Assembly: GCF_937960835.1 (NCBI RefSeq)
Contig: NZ_CALGPC010000015.1
Span: 186,001 to 250,000, forward strand
Source: an uncultured Ferrovibrio sp.
GTDB lineage: Bacteria > Pseudomonadota > Alphaproteobacteria > Ferrovibrionales > Ferrovibrionaceae
Direction: 5' to 3'
Length of the DNA stretch: 64,000 nt
Shown here one piece after another: positions 51,227 through 59,915 of this stretch. The position numbers and the translations under genes were made by a program. Position 1 is the stretch's first letter; every line of letters starts with the position of its first letter. Under the pieces are notes generated by a model, which had not been told where the DNA came from, searched no databases, and worked only from the letters and a program-made list of their open reading frames with translations.

Positions 51227-52162
51227 TTACTTCTGCCGGACCACGCGGTTGCGCAGGATGCCGATCTTCTCGACTTCTAGCTCGACCACGTCTCCATCCT
51301 TCAGATAGCGGCCATGTTCCAGACCGCAGCCATCGCCCACGGTGCCAGAGCCGAAGAACTCGCCCGGATATACGGTCTCGTCGGCCGAGACGCGCGCCAG
51401 CAGATCCTCGAACTTGTGATGAATCGTGCTGGAATTGCTGTCGCACCAGGTCTGGCCGTTCACCCGCGCCTGCATGCGCAGGTTATAGGGATCACCGATT
51501 TCGTCGGTGGTCACCAGGAACGGCCCCATCGCATTGCCGGTATCGAAATCCTTCCCCTTGCAGGGGCCGAGCATGCTCTGCATCTCGATGCTCTGCGCAT
51601 CGCGAGCTGAGAAATCGTTGAAGATGGTGAAGCCGAAGATGTGATCGCGCGCTTCGGAGGGCTTGATATTCTTGCCGCCCTTGCCGAGGAAGAAGCCGAA
51701 CTCCAGCTCGAAATCCATGATCTGACTGTAGCGCGGCCAGAGCACGTCGCTGTCTGGGCCATTCACCGAGAAACGGTTGGATTTGTAGTAGATGGGAATC
51801 TGGTACCAGGTCCGCGAAACCTTCACCATCCCCAGCTTGATCAGCAGCGGCCCCAGCACCGGCTTGCGCATGCGGACGATCTGCTCCATCGCCTGCTGCA
51901 CATGTTTTTCAAACAGCATGCTGTCGCGGATCTGCTCCGGCACCGGCACCGGCGCATGCAACTTGGCATCCGCCAGCGGCACACGGATTTCGGCCCTGTC
52001 ATACAGATCGCGCACCCGTGCCATTGCCTCGTCGCCACCCTTGATGATCGACAGCATGTCGGGAAAGGCATCACCAAGATCGACGATCATGGCGCCGTCG
52101 CTGGTCAGCGCTCCAGGCCGCATGGTGCCGCGCGCGGGATGGCTGAAGGTGCAGAATTTCAT
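51227..52162 (-). CDS. Fumarylacetoacetate hydrolase family protein
   Basis: 311 residues from ATG 52162 (MKFCTFSH). The FAH core has the metal ligands in MDFELEFGFFLGKGGKN (Glu-x-Glu) and the acidic IFNDFSARDAQ stretch; the C-terminus contains TVYPGEFFGSGTVGDGCG and LKDGDVVELEVEKIG. Members cleave C-C bonds of diketo acids or hydrate 2-keto acids; fumarylacetoacetase itself releases acetoacetate. It forms an operon with the cyclase gene (19-base gap), divergent from the GntR regulator, and is convergent with the SMP-30 gene. Confidence 0.92.
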   Translation of the reverse strand: MKFCTFSHPARGTMRPGALTSDGAMIVDLGDAFPDMLSIIKGGDEAMARVRDLYDRAEIRVPLADAKLHAPVPVPEQIRDSMLFEKHVQQAMEQIVRMRKPVLGPLLIKLGMVKVSRTWYQIPIYYKSNRFSVNGPDSDVLWPRYSQIMDFELEFGFFLGKGGKNIKPSEARDHIFGFTIFNDFSARDAQSIEMQSMLGPCKGKDFDTGNAMGPFLVTTDEIGDPYNLRMQARVNGQTWCDSNSSTIHHKFEDLLARVSADETVYPGEFFGSGTVGDGCGLEHGRYLKDGDVVELEVEKIGILRNRVVRQK

Positions 52163-52181
52163 CTGGGCTCTCGCTGTCGTT

Positions 52182-52958
52182 TTATTCTTCGATGATGGCC
52201 ACGGCGCGGGTCCAGCCGGCCGAGGCGCCACGGATCTTGTGGGGGAAGCATGAAACCAGGAAGCCGTAAGGCGGCAGCGCTTCCAGGTTATGTAGCTTCT
52301 CCAGATGGCAGTAGCCGATATGGCGGCCCGCCTTGTGGCCTTCCCAGATCAGCGCGGCGTCCTTGGTTTCCTTGTACTTCTCTGCCGTGTGCACGAAGGG
52401 CGCATCCCAGCTCCAGGCATCGGTGCCGGTCACGCGCACGCCGCGTTCCAGCAAATACATTGTCGCCTTGTAGCCCATGCCACAGCCGGTGCTGACATAG
52501 TTCGGCTTGCCATAGGCTGCGCCGGCAGCGGTGTTCACCAGCACGATGTCATGTTCTTTGAGCTCGTAGCCGATCCGCTTCAGCTCAGCTTCGACATCCT
52601 TGTCGGTCACCACATAGCCGTCGGGGAAATGCCGGAAGTCGAGCTTCACACCATCGCCGAAGCACCATTCCAGCGGCACCTCGTCGATGGTCCAGGCGCG
52701 CTCTCCACGGTTCATCGTCGAATGGAAGTGATACGGCGCATCGAGATGCGTGCCGTTATGGGTGTTGAGCTGGACATACTCCACCGCCCAGCCCTCGCCG
52801 TCCGGCAGGTCTTCCTTGCGCAGGCCGGGGAAGAACTTGGCGATGTCCTCGGGGCTTTGCTGGTGGTTGATATACTCGATCTTTGGCCCGAAGCCGGGTG
52901 GATCGGAGATCACATCGTTTTCCAAATAGATGGAGAGGTCGACGAAACGGCGGGCCAT
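52182..52958 (-). CDS. Cyclase / kynurenine formamidase-like metal hydrolase
   Basis: 258 residues from ATG 52958, which follows AGGAGGA. The metal-binding motif H-N-G-T-H-L-D-A-P-Y-H (67-77) is the HxGTHxDxPxH signature of the cyclase family (PF04199 type). Known members include kynurenine formamidase, isatin hydrolase and uncharacterised polyketide cyclases, all opening or hydrolysing ring or amide bonds. Kyn operon genes are not nearby, so the substrate is unknown. The start is 136 bases from the GntR start with a probable operator in between. Confidence 0.9.
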   Translation of the reverse strand: MARRFVDLSIYLENDVISDPPGFGPKIEYINHQQSPEDIAKFFPGLRKEDLPDGEGWAVEYVQLNTHNGTHLDAPYHFHSTMNRGERAWTIDEVPLEWCFGDGVKLDFRHFPDGYVVTDKDVEAELKRIGYELKEHDIVLVNTAAGAAYGKPNYVSTGCGMGYKATMYLLERGVRVTGTDAWSWDAPFVHTAEKYKETKDAALIWEGHKAGRHIGYCHLEKLHNLEALPPYGFLVSCFPHKIRGASAGWTRAVAIIEE

Positions 52959-53053
52959 GCTTCCTCCTGTGCCGCCGCGATTCGGGCTGGCGGCGGTCTT
53001 ATCGAGGGCCCACAATACCGACGCAAACTCGTTTTGTCGATTTTTTTCTCTTT

Positions 53054-53064
53054 TGTCGTTGACA
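53054..53064. promoter_or_regulatory. Candidate operator between the cyclase and GntR genes
   Basis: TGTC-GTT-GACA is a short perfect inverted repeat; its right half overlaps a TTGACA (53059-53064) that would be the -35 box of the GntR gene. The octamer TTTTGTCG occurs twice (53033-53040 and 53051-53058), 18 bases apart. Placement between divergent units suits repression by the local GntR protein. Confidence 0.45.
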
Positions 53065-53093
53065 CCCCCATTCCACCGCCGCAGAGTGATGGC

Positions 53094-53825
53094 ATGAGCG
53101 AGGGGAAAAACCGCGTCGAAATTCGCGATCTGGCCGCCGAAGCCGGCAGCCTGACGGAATTCGCCTACCGCAATATCCGCGCCGACATCATCGCCGGCAT
53201 CTTCCCCGCCGGCACCAAGCTGCAGATCGACGACCTGAAAGCCCGCTACGGCCTGAGCGCCAGCCCGCTGCGAGAGGCACTCGCTCGCCTGGTCAGCCAG
53301 GGCTTCGTCTCCATGGAAAATCAGCGCGGCTTCCGCGTCAGCCGCATGAGCCGCGACGATCTGGCCGACATCACCCTCGCCCGCCAGGTGATCGAAACCG
53401 CCGCGCTGAAACTGGCGCTGGAGCACGGCGACGATGTCTGGGAGGCCGGCATTCTTGCCGCCTATCACCGGCTCGACCGCTATGTCGTGCGCCTGGAAGG
53501 CAGGCCGGTGGAGAACCTCGCCGAGTTCGGCGAATTGCACAAAGCCTTTCATATCGCGCTGATCGCAGCCTGCGGCTCGCCGCGACTGCTCGAAGAGCAG
53601 AGCCGGCTATACGATCAGGCCGAACGCTACCGCCACGGGATGATGCAGAATTATCTCGTCGCCCAGGGCGTCGGCATCATGGACGAGCATCGCCAGCTGA
53701 TGGATCTCGTGCTCGCGCGGCGCAGCGGGGAAGCCTGCGCCATGCTGCATCATCACCTCAGTCACACCTACAATTTCTGTTTCGGCGAGGGAGCAGGCCA
53801 GTCGGCAGCAACATCGACCGTATAG
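53094..53825 (+). CDS. GntR family transcriptional regulator (FCD type)
   Basis: 243 residues from ATG 53094. The winged helix carries YRNIRADIIAGIFPAGTKLQIDDL and YGLSASPLREALARLVSQGFV; the C-terminal helical FCD domain (about 95-220) would bind an organic acid via conserved His residues (HKAFHIAL, HRQLMDLV, HHHLSHTY). FadR-type regulators of this kind control import and catabolism of organic acids. It is 35 bases before the TRAP genes and divergent from cyclase-FAH, so it probably regulates both sides. Confidence 0.94.
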   Translation: MSEGKNRVEIRDLAAEAGSLTEFAYRNIRADIIAGIFPAGTKLQIDDLKARYGLSASPLREALARLVSQGFVSMENQRGFRVSRMSRDDLADITLARQVIETAALKLALEHGDDVWEAGILAAYHRLDRYVVRLEGRPVENLAEFGELHKAFHIALIAACGSPRLLEEQSRLYDQAERYRHGMMQNYLVAQGVGIMDEHRQLMDLVLARRSGEACAMLHHHLSHTYNFCFGEGAGQSAATSTV

Positions 53826-53860
53826 AAACGCACGCGGAAAAAACCTTTAGGGAGGAAACG

Positions 53861-54928
53861 ATGTCCGCATTGAAAAAGCTCGCCATCCTTGGCGGCGCTG
53901 CATTCCTGTTGGTGGGGCAGCCGGTTTCGGCGCAGACGATCAAAATGACCGCCGTGGCGGGCCATCCGGTTATCTTCCCCTGGGTGAAGATGGCCGATGA
54001 ATTCTTCATTCCCGAACTCGACAAGCGCCTGGCTGCGGCCGGCAGCAAGACCAAGTTCGAATGGATCAAGGCCTGGGGCGGCACCGCTGTGAAGCTTGGC
54101 AGCGAATCCGGCGCGGTGAAGGACGGTCTGGCTGAGCTTGCCTTCGTGTCGACCATCTTCGAGGCGCCGAAATTCCCGCTGCAGAACGTCTCTTACGTGG
54201 CCCCTTTCATGACCGACGACGTCGCCGTGATGTCGAAGGTGATCAAGGCGATGCAGGCCAAGATCCCGGCCATGAACGATGCCTGGACAAAGAACAACAT
54301 GATCTTCCTCGGCGGCACCGGCCTCGACACTTATCACCTCTTCACCAAGGGACCGATCAACAAGCTGGAAGACCTGAACGGCAAGAAGATCAACGCACCC
54401 GGCCCTTCCGCCAACTGGGTCAAGGGCACTGGCGCGGTCGCCGTCGCCGGCACGTTGCAGACCTACTACAACGACATCCAGACCGGCGTGACCGAAGGCG
54501 CGCTCACCTTCGCCACTGGCGCCTTCCCGGCCAAGCTGACGGAAGTGGCGCCACATATCACCAAGGTGAATTACGGCGCGATGTTCGCCGGTGCCTTGGT
54601 GATGAGCAAGCGCGTGTTCGACAAGCTGCCAGAGGCCGACAAGAAGATCGTCCTGGAAGTCGGCGCCGAATACGATGCGCGTTTCGCCGCCCTGCTTTCC
54701 AACACCGCGGCCAACCTGATGCAGAAAATGGTGGAAGGTGGCGCCAAGGTGCGCGAACTGAGCGCGGAAGAGCGCAAGCAGTGGGCCATGGCGCTGCCCA
54801 ACGTCGCCCTGCCCTGGGCCAAGGATCTCGATTCCAAGGGGCTGCCGGGCACGCAGGTGCTGAACGAGTATATCGCTCAGATGAAGGCCGCCGGGGTCAA
54901 TTTCCCGCGCGACTGGAGCAAAGAGTGA
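53861..54928 (+). CDS. TRAP transporter substrate-binding protein (DctP family)
   Basis: 355 residues. Signal peptide ending at about VSAQ (25), then a DctP fold: KMTAVAGHPVIFPWVK, NVSYVAPFMTDD, GGTGLDTYHLFTKGPI. At the position where most DctP/SiaP proteins have the carboxylate-binding arginine (K-x-R) this one has KKINAPGPSANW, with Asn instead. The subfamily therefore probably binds its ligand differently, and the substrate may not be a simple carboxylate. A good ribosome site (AGGGAGGAAACG) precedes the ATG. It belongs to a GntR-DctP-DctQ-DctM-SMP30 operon. Confidence 0.93.
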   Translation: MSALKKLAILGGAAFLLVGQPVSAQTIKMTAVAGHPVIFPWVKMADEFFIPELDKRLAAAGSKTKFEWIKAWGGTAVKLGSESGAVKDGLAELAFVSTIFEAPKFPLQNVSYVAPFMTDDVAVMSKVIKAMQAKIPAMNDAWTKNNMIFLGGTGLDTYHLFTKGPINKLEDLNGKKINAPGPSANWVKGTGAVAVAGTLQTYYNDIQTGVTEGALTFATGAFPAKLTEVAPHITKVNYGAMFAGALVMSKRVFDKLPEADKKIVLEVGAEYDARFAALLSNTAANLMQKMVEGGAKVRELSAEERKQWAMALPNVALPWAKDLDSKGLPGTQVLNEYIAQMKAAGVNFPRDWSKE

Positions 54929-54951
54929 TCTGACGAAGTCCAGACTGTAGA

Positions 54952-55461
54952 ATGGTGGTGCCGCGCATGTATTCCCGGCTGTTGGGTGCGATGAATGCCC
55001 TAGGCACCGTGTGGATATTCATCCTCATGGTGCTGATCAACTCCGACATCCTGGGGCGCGAGCTGTTCAGCACGCCAGTGCGCGGCACCACCGAACTGCT
55101 CTCGCTTTCCATCGTCGGCATCGTGTTCCTGCAACTTGGCCATGCGCTTATGGCGGGACGCATGACGCGTTCCGACATGGTGATCGAAACCCTGCTGCTG
55201 CATAAGCCCAAAATCGGCCTCGCCCTGCAGGCGGTGTTCCACGTCCTCGGCGCGGTCTTCGTCGCCATCATCTTCTGGGGCAGCCTCGGCCTGTTCGAGG
55301 AGGCCCTCGAGATCAACGAATATGTCGGCGCGGCCGGCGACTTCACAGCACCGACCTGGCCGGTCAGGCTGCTGATCCTGATCGGCGCCGCCGCCACCGG
55401 CATTCAATATCTGATCATGGCGGTCAATGACGTCCGCCGTCTGCTGGCAGGTGGCAAATGA
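54952..55461 (+). CDS. TRAP transporter small permease (DctQ)
   Basis: 169 residues with four membrane segments, including VWIFILMVLINSDILGRELF near the N-terminus, the typical DctQ entry helix with an Arg after NSDILGR. It partners the large permease to form the membrane part of the TRAP system. The stop overlaps the start of the large permease gene (ATGA). Confidence 0.93.
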   Translation: MVVPRMYSRLLGAMNALGTVWIFILMVLINSDILGRELFSTPVRGTTELLSLSIVGIVFLQLGHALMAGRMTRSDMVIETLLLHKPKIGLALQAVFHVLGAVFVAIIFWGSLGLFEEALEINEYVGAAGDFTAPTWPVRLLILIGAAATGIQYLIMAVNDVRRLLAGGK

Positions 55462-56771
55462 GCGGCCTCGAAATCGGCTTCCTCACCCTGGCCGGCATGA
55501 TGCTGCTGATCTGGCTCGGCCTGCATGTCGCCGTTGCGCTGGGACTGACCTCCTTCATTGGCGTCTGGCTGATCAAGGGCGATGTGGGAGTTGCCACCAG
55601 CATGCTGGCGCAAGGCGCCTATGATTCGATTGCCAGCCATATCTTCGGCGTGGTGCCGCTCTTCGTGCTGATGGGCTTCCTCGTCTCGATTGCCGATATC
55701 GGCAAGGATGCCTTCGAGGTCGCCAATCAGGGCCTGCGCCGCCTGCGCGGGGGCTTAGGAATCGCCACGGTGGTCGCCAACGCGATCTTTGCAGCGATCA
55801 CCGGCATCAGCATCGCCTCGGCCGCGGTCTTCACCCGCGTCGCCGTGCCGGAGATGCTGCGCTACGGCTACAAGCCGGGCTTTGCCACCGGCGTGGTCGC
55901 GGGTTCCTCAGTGCTCGGCATGCTGATACCGCCCAGCCTGCTGATGATCCTCTACGGCTTCCTAGCCGAAGTCTCGGTCGGCAGCATGTTCATGGCCGGC
56001 ATCGTGCCCGGCCTGCTGCTCGCCGTGACCTATTCGGTCGGCATCATGCTGATGGCCCGCTTCTGGCCTTCCTATGTCGGCGGCCGTCCGGACGGCGATG
56101 CCGCCAGCGTCTCCCTGATGGGCTTCGGTGAGATGGCGCTCAAGCTGCTGCCGATCCTCGTTCTGATCGCCCTCGTGCTGGGCGGCATCTATGCCGGCTT
56201 CTTCACGGCCACCGATGCCGGCGCAGTCGGCGCCGCCGGTGCGCTGCTGATCGCTTTGTTCAAGCGCAAGCTGGACCGTCAGAAATTCTGGCAGGTGCTG
56301 GTGGAGACCGGCCATGTCACGGTCGCCGTCTCCTTCCTGATCATCGGCGCGAGCCTCTATACCCGCATGCTGGCCTTGAGCGGCGTACCACAATTCCTCA
56401 CTGAGGGAATCATCGACGGCGGCTTCGGCCCCTTCGGCTTCCTGCTGCTCTACATCCTGCTGATCGTCGTGCTCGGCTGCTTCATCGATTCCAGCTCGAT
56501 CCTGCTGATCGTCTTGCCGCTGATGCTGCCGATCGCCACTGGCTTCGATATGAACCTGATCTGGTTCGGCATCATTACCATCGTCGCTGTCGAGATTGGC
56601 CTTCTGACGCCGCCCTTCGGCCTCAGCGTCTTCGTCATCAAAAGCACGCTGAACAATTCCCAGATCACGCTGCGGCATATCTTCGTTGGCGCCCTGCCGT
56701 TCGCTGCGATCATGCTGCTGACGCTGATCCTGCTGGTGATGTTTCCCTCCCTCGCCCTTAGCCTGCTCTGA
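55458..56771 (+). CDS. TRAP transporter large permease (DctM)
   Basis: 437 residues with about 12 membrane segments. DctM landmarks are GITSI-like AAITGISIASAAVF, LGMLIPPSLLMILYG and LGCFIDSSSILLIVLPLMLPI. The sodium-coupled elevator moves the compound delivered by the binding protein. Overlaps the small permease by four bases; eight bases later the second SMP-30 gene starts. Confidence 0.95.
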   Translation: MSGLEIGFLTLAGMMLLIWLGLHVAVALGLTSFIGVWLIKGDVGVATSMLAQGAYDSIASHIFGVVPLFVLMGFLVSIADIGKDAFEVANQGLRRLRGGLGIATVVANAIFAAITGISIASAAVFTRVAVPEMLRYGYKPGFATGVVAGSSVLGMLIPPSLLMILYGFLAEVSVGSMFMAGIVPGLLLAVTYSVGIMLMARFWPSYVGGRPDGDAASVSLMGFGEMALKLLPILVLIALVLGGIYAGFFTATDAGAVGAAGALLIALFKRKLDRQKFWQVLVETGHVTVAVSFLIIGASLYTRMLALSGVPQFLTEGIIDGGFGPFGFLLLYILLIVVLGCFIDSSSILLIVLPLMLPIATGFDMNLIWFGIITIVAVEIGLLTPPFGLSVFVIKSTLNNSQITLRHIFVGALPFAAIMLLTLILLVMFPSLALSLL

Positions 56772-56778
56772 GACGCGC

Positions 56779-57804
56779 ATGACTGCTAATCCGCTCAAAG
56801 GTTTCCGCATCAGCCGTGACGATCTTCAGTTCGTCGGCCGCGATCTGCAGCGGCCGGAATGCATCCTGGCCGAGCCGGATGGCACACTGTGGTCAGCCGA
56901 TGCACGCGGCGGCGTGATGCGCATTGCGCCCGATGGCAGTCAGAAACTGATCGCTCAGCAGGCCGACACTCATTTCGCCGGTACCGCCGATCTCGCCAAG
57001 CGCTTCACCGAAGGCACCCTGCCGAACGGACTGGCCTTCGCCCGCAACGGCGATTTCCTGATTGCCAATTTCGGCACCGACTGCCTGGAGGTGATGGATC
57101 GCGAGGGCCGCAGCCGTGTGCTCTATGACAGCATCGACGGCCAGCCGATCGGCAAGGTCAATTTTGTGCTGCGCGACAGCAAGGACCGCCTCTGGGTCAC
57201 GGTCTCGACGCGGATCAAGAACTGGATGGAGGCCGTACGCCCCGGCCTGGCCGATGGCTTCATCGCTCTGGCCGACGAACGCGGTCTGCGCATCGTCGCC
57301 GACGGCCTGCATTTCACCAATGAAGTGCGGCTGGATGCAAAGGAAGAATATCTCTACGCCGTGGAGACCTGTGGCCGCCGCGTTACCCGCTTCAAGGTCG
57401 GCGCCGATGGCAGCCTGAGCAACCGCGAGATCTTCGGCCCCAGCGATTTCGGTCCGGGCGGCTTCCCCGATGGCTGCACCTTCGACTCTTACGGCAATCT
57501 CTGGGTCACGCTGATCATGGCCGAACGACTGATCGCCCTGACGCCGGAGGGCGAGGTTATGACCATCTTCGACGACGGCAAGCCGGATGCCATCGCAGCC
57601 CTGGAGGCCGCCTACCAGTCGGGCAAGGCCACACCCGACCTGATGATGGCGACCCGCAGCAGCGTCACACCCTGGATGGCCAGCATCACCTTCGGCGGCC
57701 CCGATCTGCGCAATGCCTATATCGGCACGCTGTTCGGCACCAACATCCCCTGGTTCCGCAGTCCGGTGGCTGGCCTGCCGATGGCGCACTGGAAAGAGGC
57801 CTAA
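56779..57804 (+). CDS. SMP-30/gluconolactonase-like protein, second copy
   Basis: 341 residues, longer and clearly different from the copy at 50348. Beta-propeller features are RPECILAEPDGTLWSADARGG, LPNGLAFARNGDFLIANFG and FPDGCTFDSYGNLWVTL with the propeller Asp/Asn ligands. It is the last gene of the TRAP operon. Having two unrelated SMP-30 proteins in one catabolic island suggests two different lactones or a lactone and its epimer. Function is by family only. Confidence 0.9.
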   Translation: MTANPLKGFRISRDDLQFVGRDLQRPECILAEPDGTLWSADARGGVMRIAPDGSQKLIAQQADTHFAGTADLAKRFTEGTLPNGLAFARNGDFLIANFGTDCLEVMDREGRSRVLYDSIDGQPIGKVNFVLRDSKDRLWVTVSTRIKNWMEAVRPGLADGFIALADERGLRIVADGLHFTNEVRLDAKEEYLYAVETCGRRVTRFKVGADGSLSNREIFGPSDFGPGGFPDGCTFDSYGNLWVTLIMAERLIALTPEGEVMTIFDDGKPDAIAALEAAYQSGKATPDLMMATRSSVTPWMASITFGGPDLRNAYIGTLFGTNIPWFRSPVAGLPMAHWKEA

Positions 57805-57903
57805 ATAAAACAGGCCTGACCGAAACGGGCTGGGCTGGGTGGTGCATTTTCCTCTGGGATCGTTAAGCTGATTGAAAAAAGGCTCAAACAACTCGGAGGA
57901 AAC

Positions 57904-59898
57904 ATGACCGCGCCGGACACTCCTGCACTGCTGTGGTCGCCCTCGCCTGAGCGCATCGCCCGCAGCCAGTTGCGGCGCTACATGGATTGGCTGGCGCGGG
58001 AGCGCAACCTGCATTTCGCCGATTACCACGCGCTGTGGCGCTGGTCGGTGGAGGATATCGAGGCATTCTGGGCCTCGCTGTGGGACTACTTCCAGATCAA
58101 GGCCTACAAACCCTACACCAAGGTTCTCGGCAAGCGCGAAATGCCCGGTGCCGAATGGTTCATCGGTGCTGAGGTGAATTTCGTCGATCAGGTACTGCGC
58201 CACGAAACCGCCGAACGCCCGGCCATCCTCTATGCCGCCGAGCAGGCGCCGCTGCGCGAGATGTCCTGGGTCACGATGCGCGAACAGGTGGCCTCCGTTG
58301 CCGCCTGCCTGCGCCGCCAGGGCATCAAGCGCGGTGACCGCGTGGTTGCCTATGCGCCGAACACGCCACAGACGCTGATCGCCTTCCTAGCCACCGCCAG
58401 CATCGGCGCAATCTGGTCGGTCTGCGCGCCCGATATGGGCCTGAACGCCGTGCTCGACCGCTTCCGCCAGATCGAGCCAGTGGCCCTCTTCGCCGTCCCC
58501 GGCTGCGATTACGGCGGCAAGCATCACGACAAGACGGACGTGCTGGCCGAGATGGTCGCGGCGCTGCCCACCCTGCGCAACGTCATCCTGATGCCAGCCA
58601 CGGGCGGTCATTGCCCGAACCTGCCGGCCAGCCTGAGCCAGGTGCAGTGGGACGACATCATCGCCCAGCCCGCCGAATTGCAAGTCGAGCCCCTTCCTTT
58701 CGATCATCCGCTGTGGATCGTCTATTCCTCCGGCACGACCGGCCTGCCCAAGCCCATCGTGCATGGCCATGGCGGCATCCTTCTCGTCATCCTGTCGATG
58801 ATGGCGCTGCACAACGACCTCGGTCCGGACGACATCTTCCATTGGTATTCCAGCACCGGCTGGATCATGTGGAACGCGCAGATCGCCGGCCTGCTCTGCG
58901 GCTCCACCATCGCACTTTATGACGGCAGCCCGAGCTGGCCTGACTGGACGCGGCTCTGGCGCTTCGCCGGCGAAACCAAGGCGACCTTCTTCGGCGCTGG
59001 CGCGGCCTTCTTCGCCAATTGCCTGAAAGCCGGTGTCAAGCCGCGCGAAATTGCCGATCTTTCCAATCTGCGCAGCGTCGGCTCCACCGGCTCACCGCTG
59101 TCGGAAGACTCTTACGCCTGGATCTATCGCGAGCTTGGCAAGGATGTGTGGCTAACCTCGATTTCCGGCGGCACCGATTTCGCTGGCGCTTTCGTCGGCG
59201 GCTGCGTGCTGCTGCCGGTTTATATCGGCGAGATGCAGTGCCGCTGCCTCGGCGCCGATATCCAGGCCTATGACGATAACGGCAATCCCCTCACCGATGA
59301 GGTGGGCGAACTGGTCTGCGCTTCGCCGATCCCCTCCATGCCGCTTTATCTATGGAACGATAAGGACGGATCGCGCTACCGCGAGAGCTATTTCGATATG
59401 TATCCGGGCAAGTGGCGGCATGGCGACTGGCTCCGCATCACGCCACGCGGCGGTGCCATCATCTATGGCCGCTCGGATGCCACCATCAACCGCTATGGCC
59501 TGCGCCTTGGCACGGCGGAGATCTATCGCGCGGTGGAGGAACTGCCCGAGGTGCTCGACAGTCTGGTGGTCGACCTCGAGTATCTCGGCCGCGACTCCTA
59601 CATGCCGCTTTTCGTCGTGCTGCGGCCGGGCGTGAACCTAGATGCTGCGCTGAAGGAAAAGATCAACCAGGCGATCCGCAAGGCCGTCTCGGCGCGCTTC
59701 GTGCCGAACGACATCTTCCAGGTGGCCGAAGTGCCGCGCACGCTATCAGGCAAGAAGCTGGAAGTGCCGGTGAAGAAGATCCTGCTCGGTCAGCCGGCAG
59801 AGAAGGTCTCCAATCCTGGCACCATGGCCAATCCAGGCAGCCTCGCCTGGTTCGTCGACTTCGCCCGGCAGAGGCTGCAGGACCGCGGCGCGGCTTAA
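57904..59898 (+). CDS. Acetoacetyl-CoA synthetase
   Basis: 664 residues, ANL superfamily. ATP site YSSGTTGLPKPIVHGH (274-289), the STGWIMWN segment characteristic of acetoacetate/acetyl-CoA ligases, GTAEIYRAVEELPEVLDSLV, and the C-terminal catalytic lysine region SGKKLEVPVKK (615-625). The N-terminal domain (WRWSVEDIEAFWASLWDYF) is specific for AacS. It activates acetoacetate with ATP and CoA. The ribosome site is GGAGG at 57895-57899. It stands 99 bases after SMP-30 and may be in the same unit. Confidence 0.94.
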   Translation: MTAPDTPALLWSPSPERIARSQLRRYMDWLARERNLHFADYHALWRWSVEDIEAFWASLWDYFQIKAYKPYTKVLGKREMPGAEWFIGAEVNFVDQVLRHETAERPAILYAAEQAPLREMSWVTMREQVASVAACLRRQGIKRGDRVVAYAPNTPQTLIAFLATASIGAIWSVCAPDMGLNAVLDRFRQIEPVALFAVPGCDYGGKHHDKTDVLAEMVAALPTLRNVILMPATGGHCPNLPASLSQVQWDDIIAQPAELQVEPLPFDHPLWIVYSSGTTGLPKPIVHGHGGILLVILSMMALHNDLGPDDIFHWYSSTGWIMWNAQIAGLLCGSTIALYDGSPSWPDWTRLWRFAGETKATFFGAGAAFFANCLKAGVKPREIADLSNLRSVGSTGSPLSEDSYAWIYRELGKDVWLTSISGGTDFAGAFVGGCVLLPVYIGEMQCRCLGADIQAYDDNGNPLTDEVGELVCASPIPSMPLYLWNDKDGSRYRESYFDMYPGKWRHGDWLRITPRGGAIIYGRSDATINRYGLRLGTAEIYRAVEELPEVLDSLVVDLEYLGRDSYMPLFVVLRPGVNLDAALKEKINQAIRKAVSARFVPNDIFQVAEVPRTLSGKKLEVPVKKILLGQPAEKVSNPGTMANPGSLAWFVDFARQRLQDRGAA

Positions 59899-59912
59899 AC
59901 GCTTTAAGCCGC
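59890..59912. terminator. Hairpin shared by convergent acetoacetyl-CoA synthetase and EamA genes
   Basis: GCGGCTTAAA (59890-59899), loop CGC, TTTAAGCCGC (59903-59912): a perfect 10-base stem overlapping the ligase stop codon and lying four bases from the EamA stop. The T-run is short on both sides, so strength is uncertain. Confidence 0.5.
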
Positions 59913-59915
59913 AGT

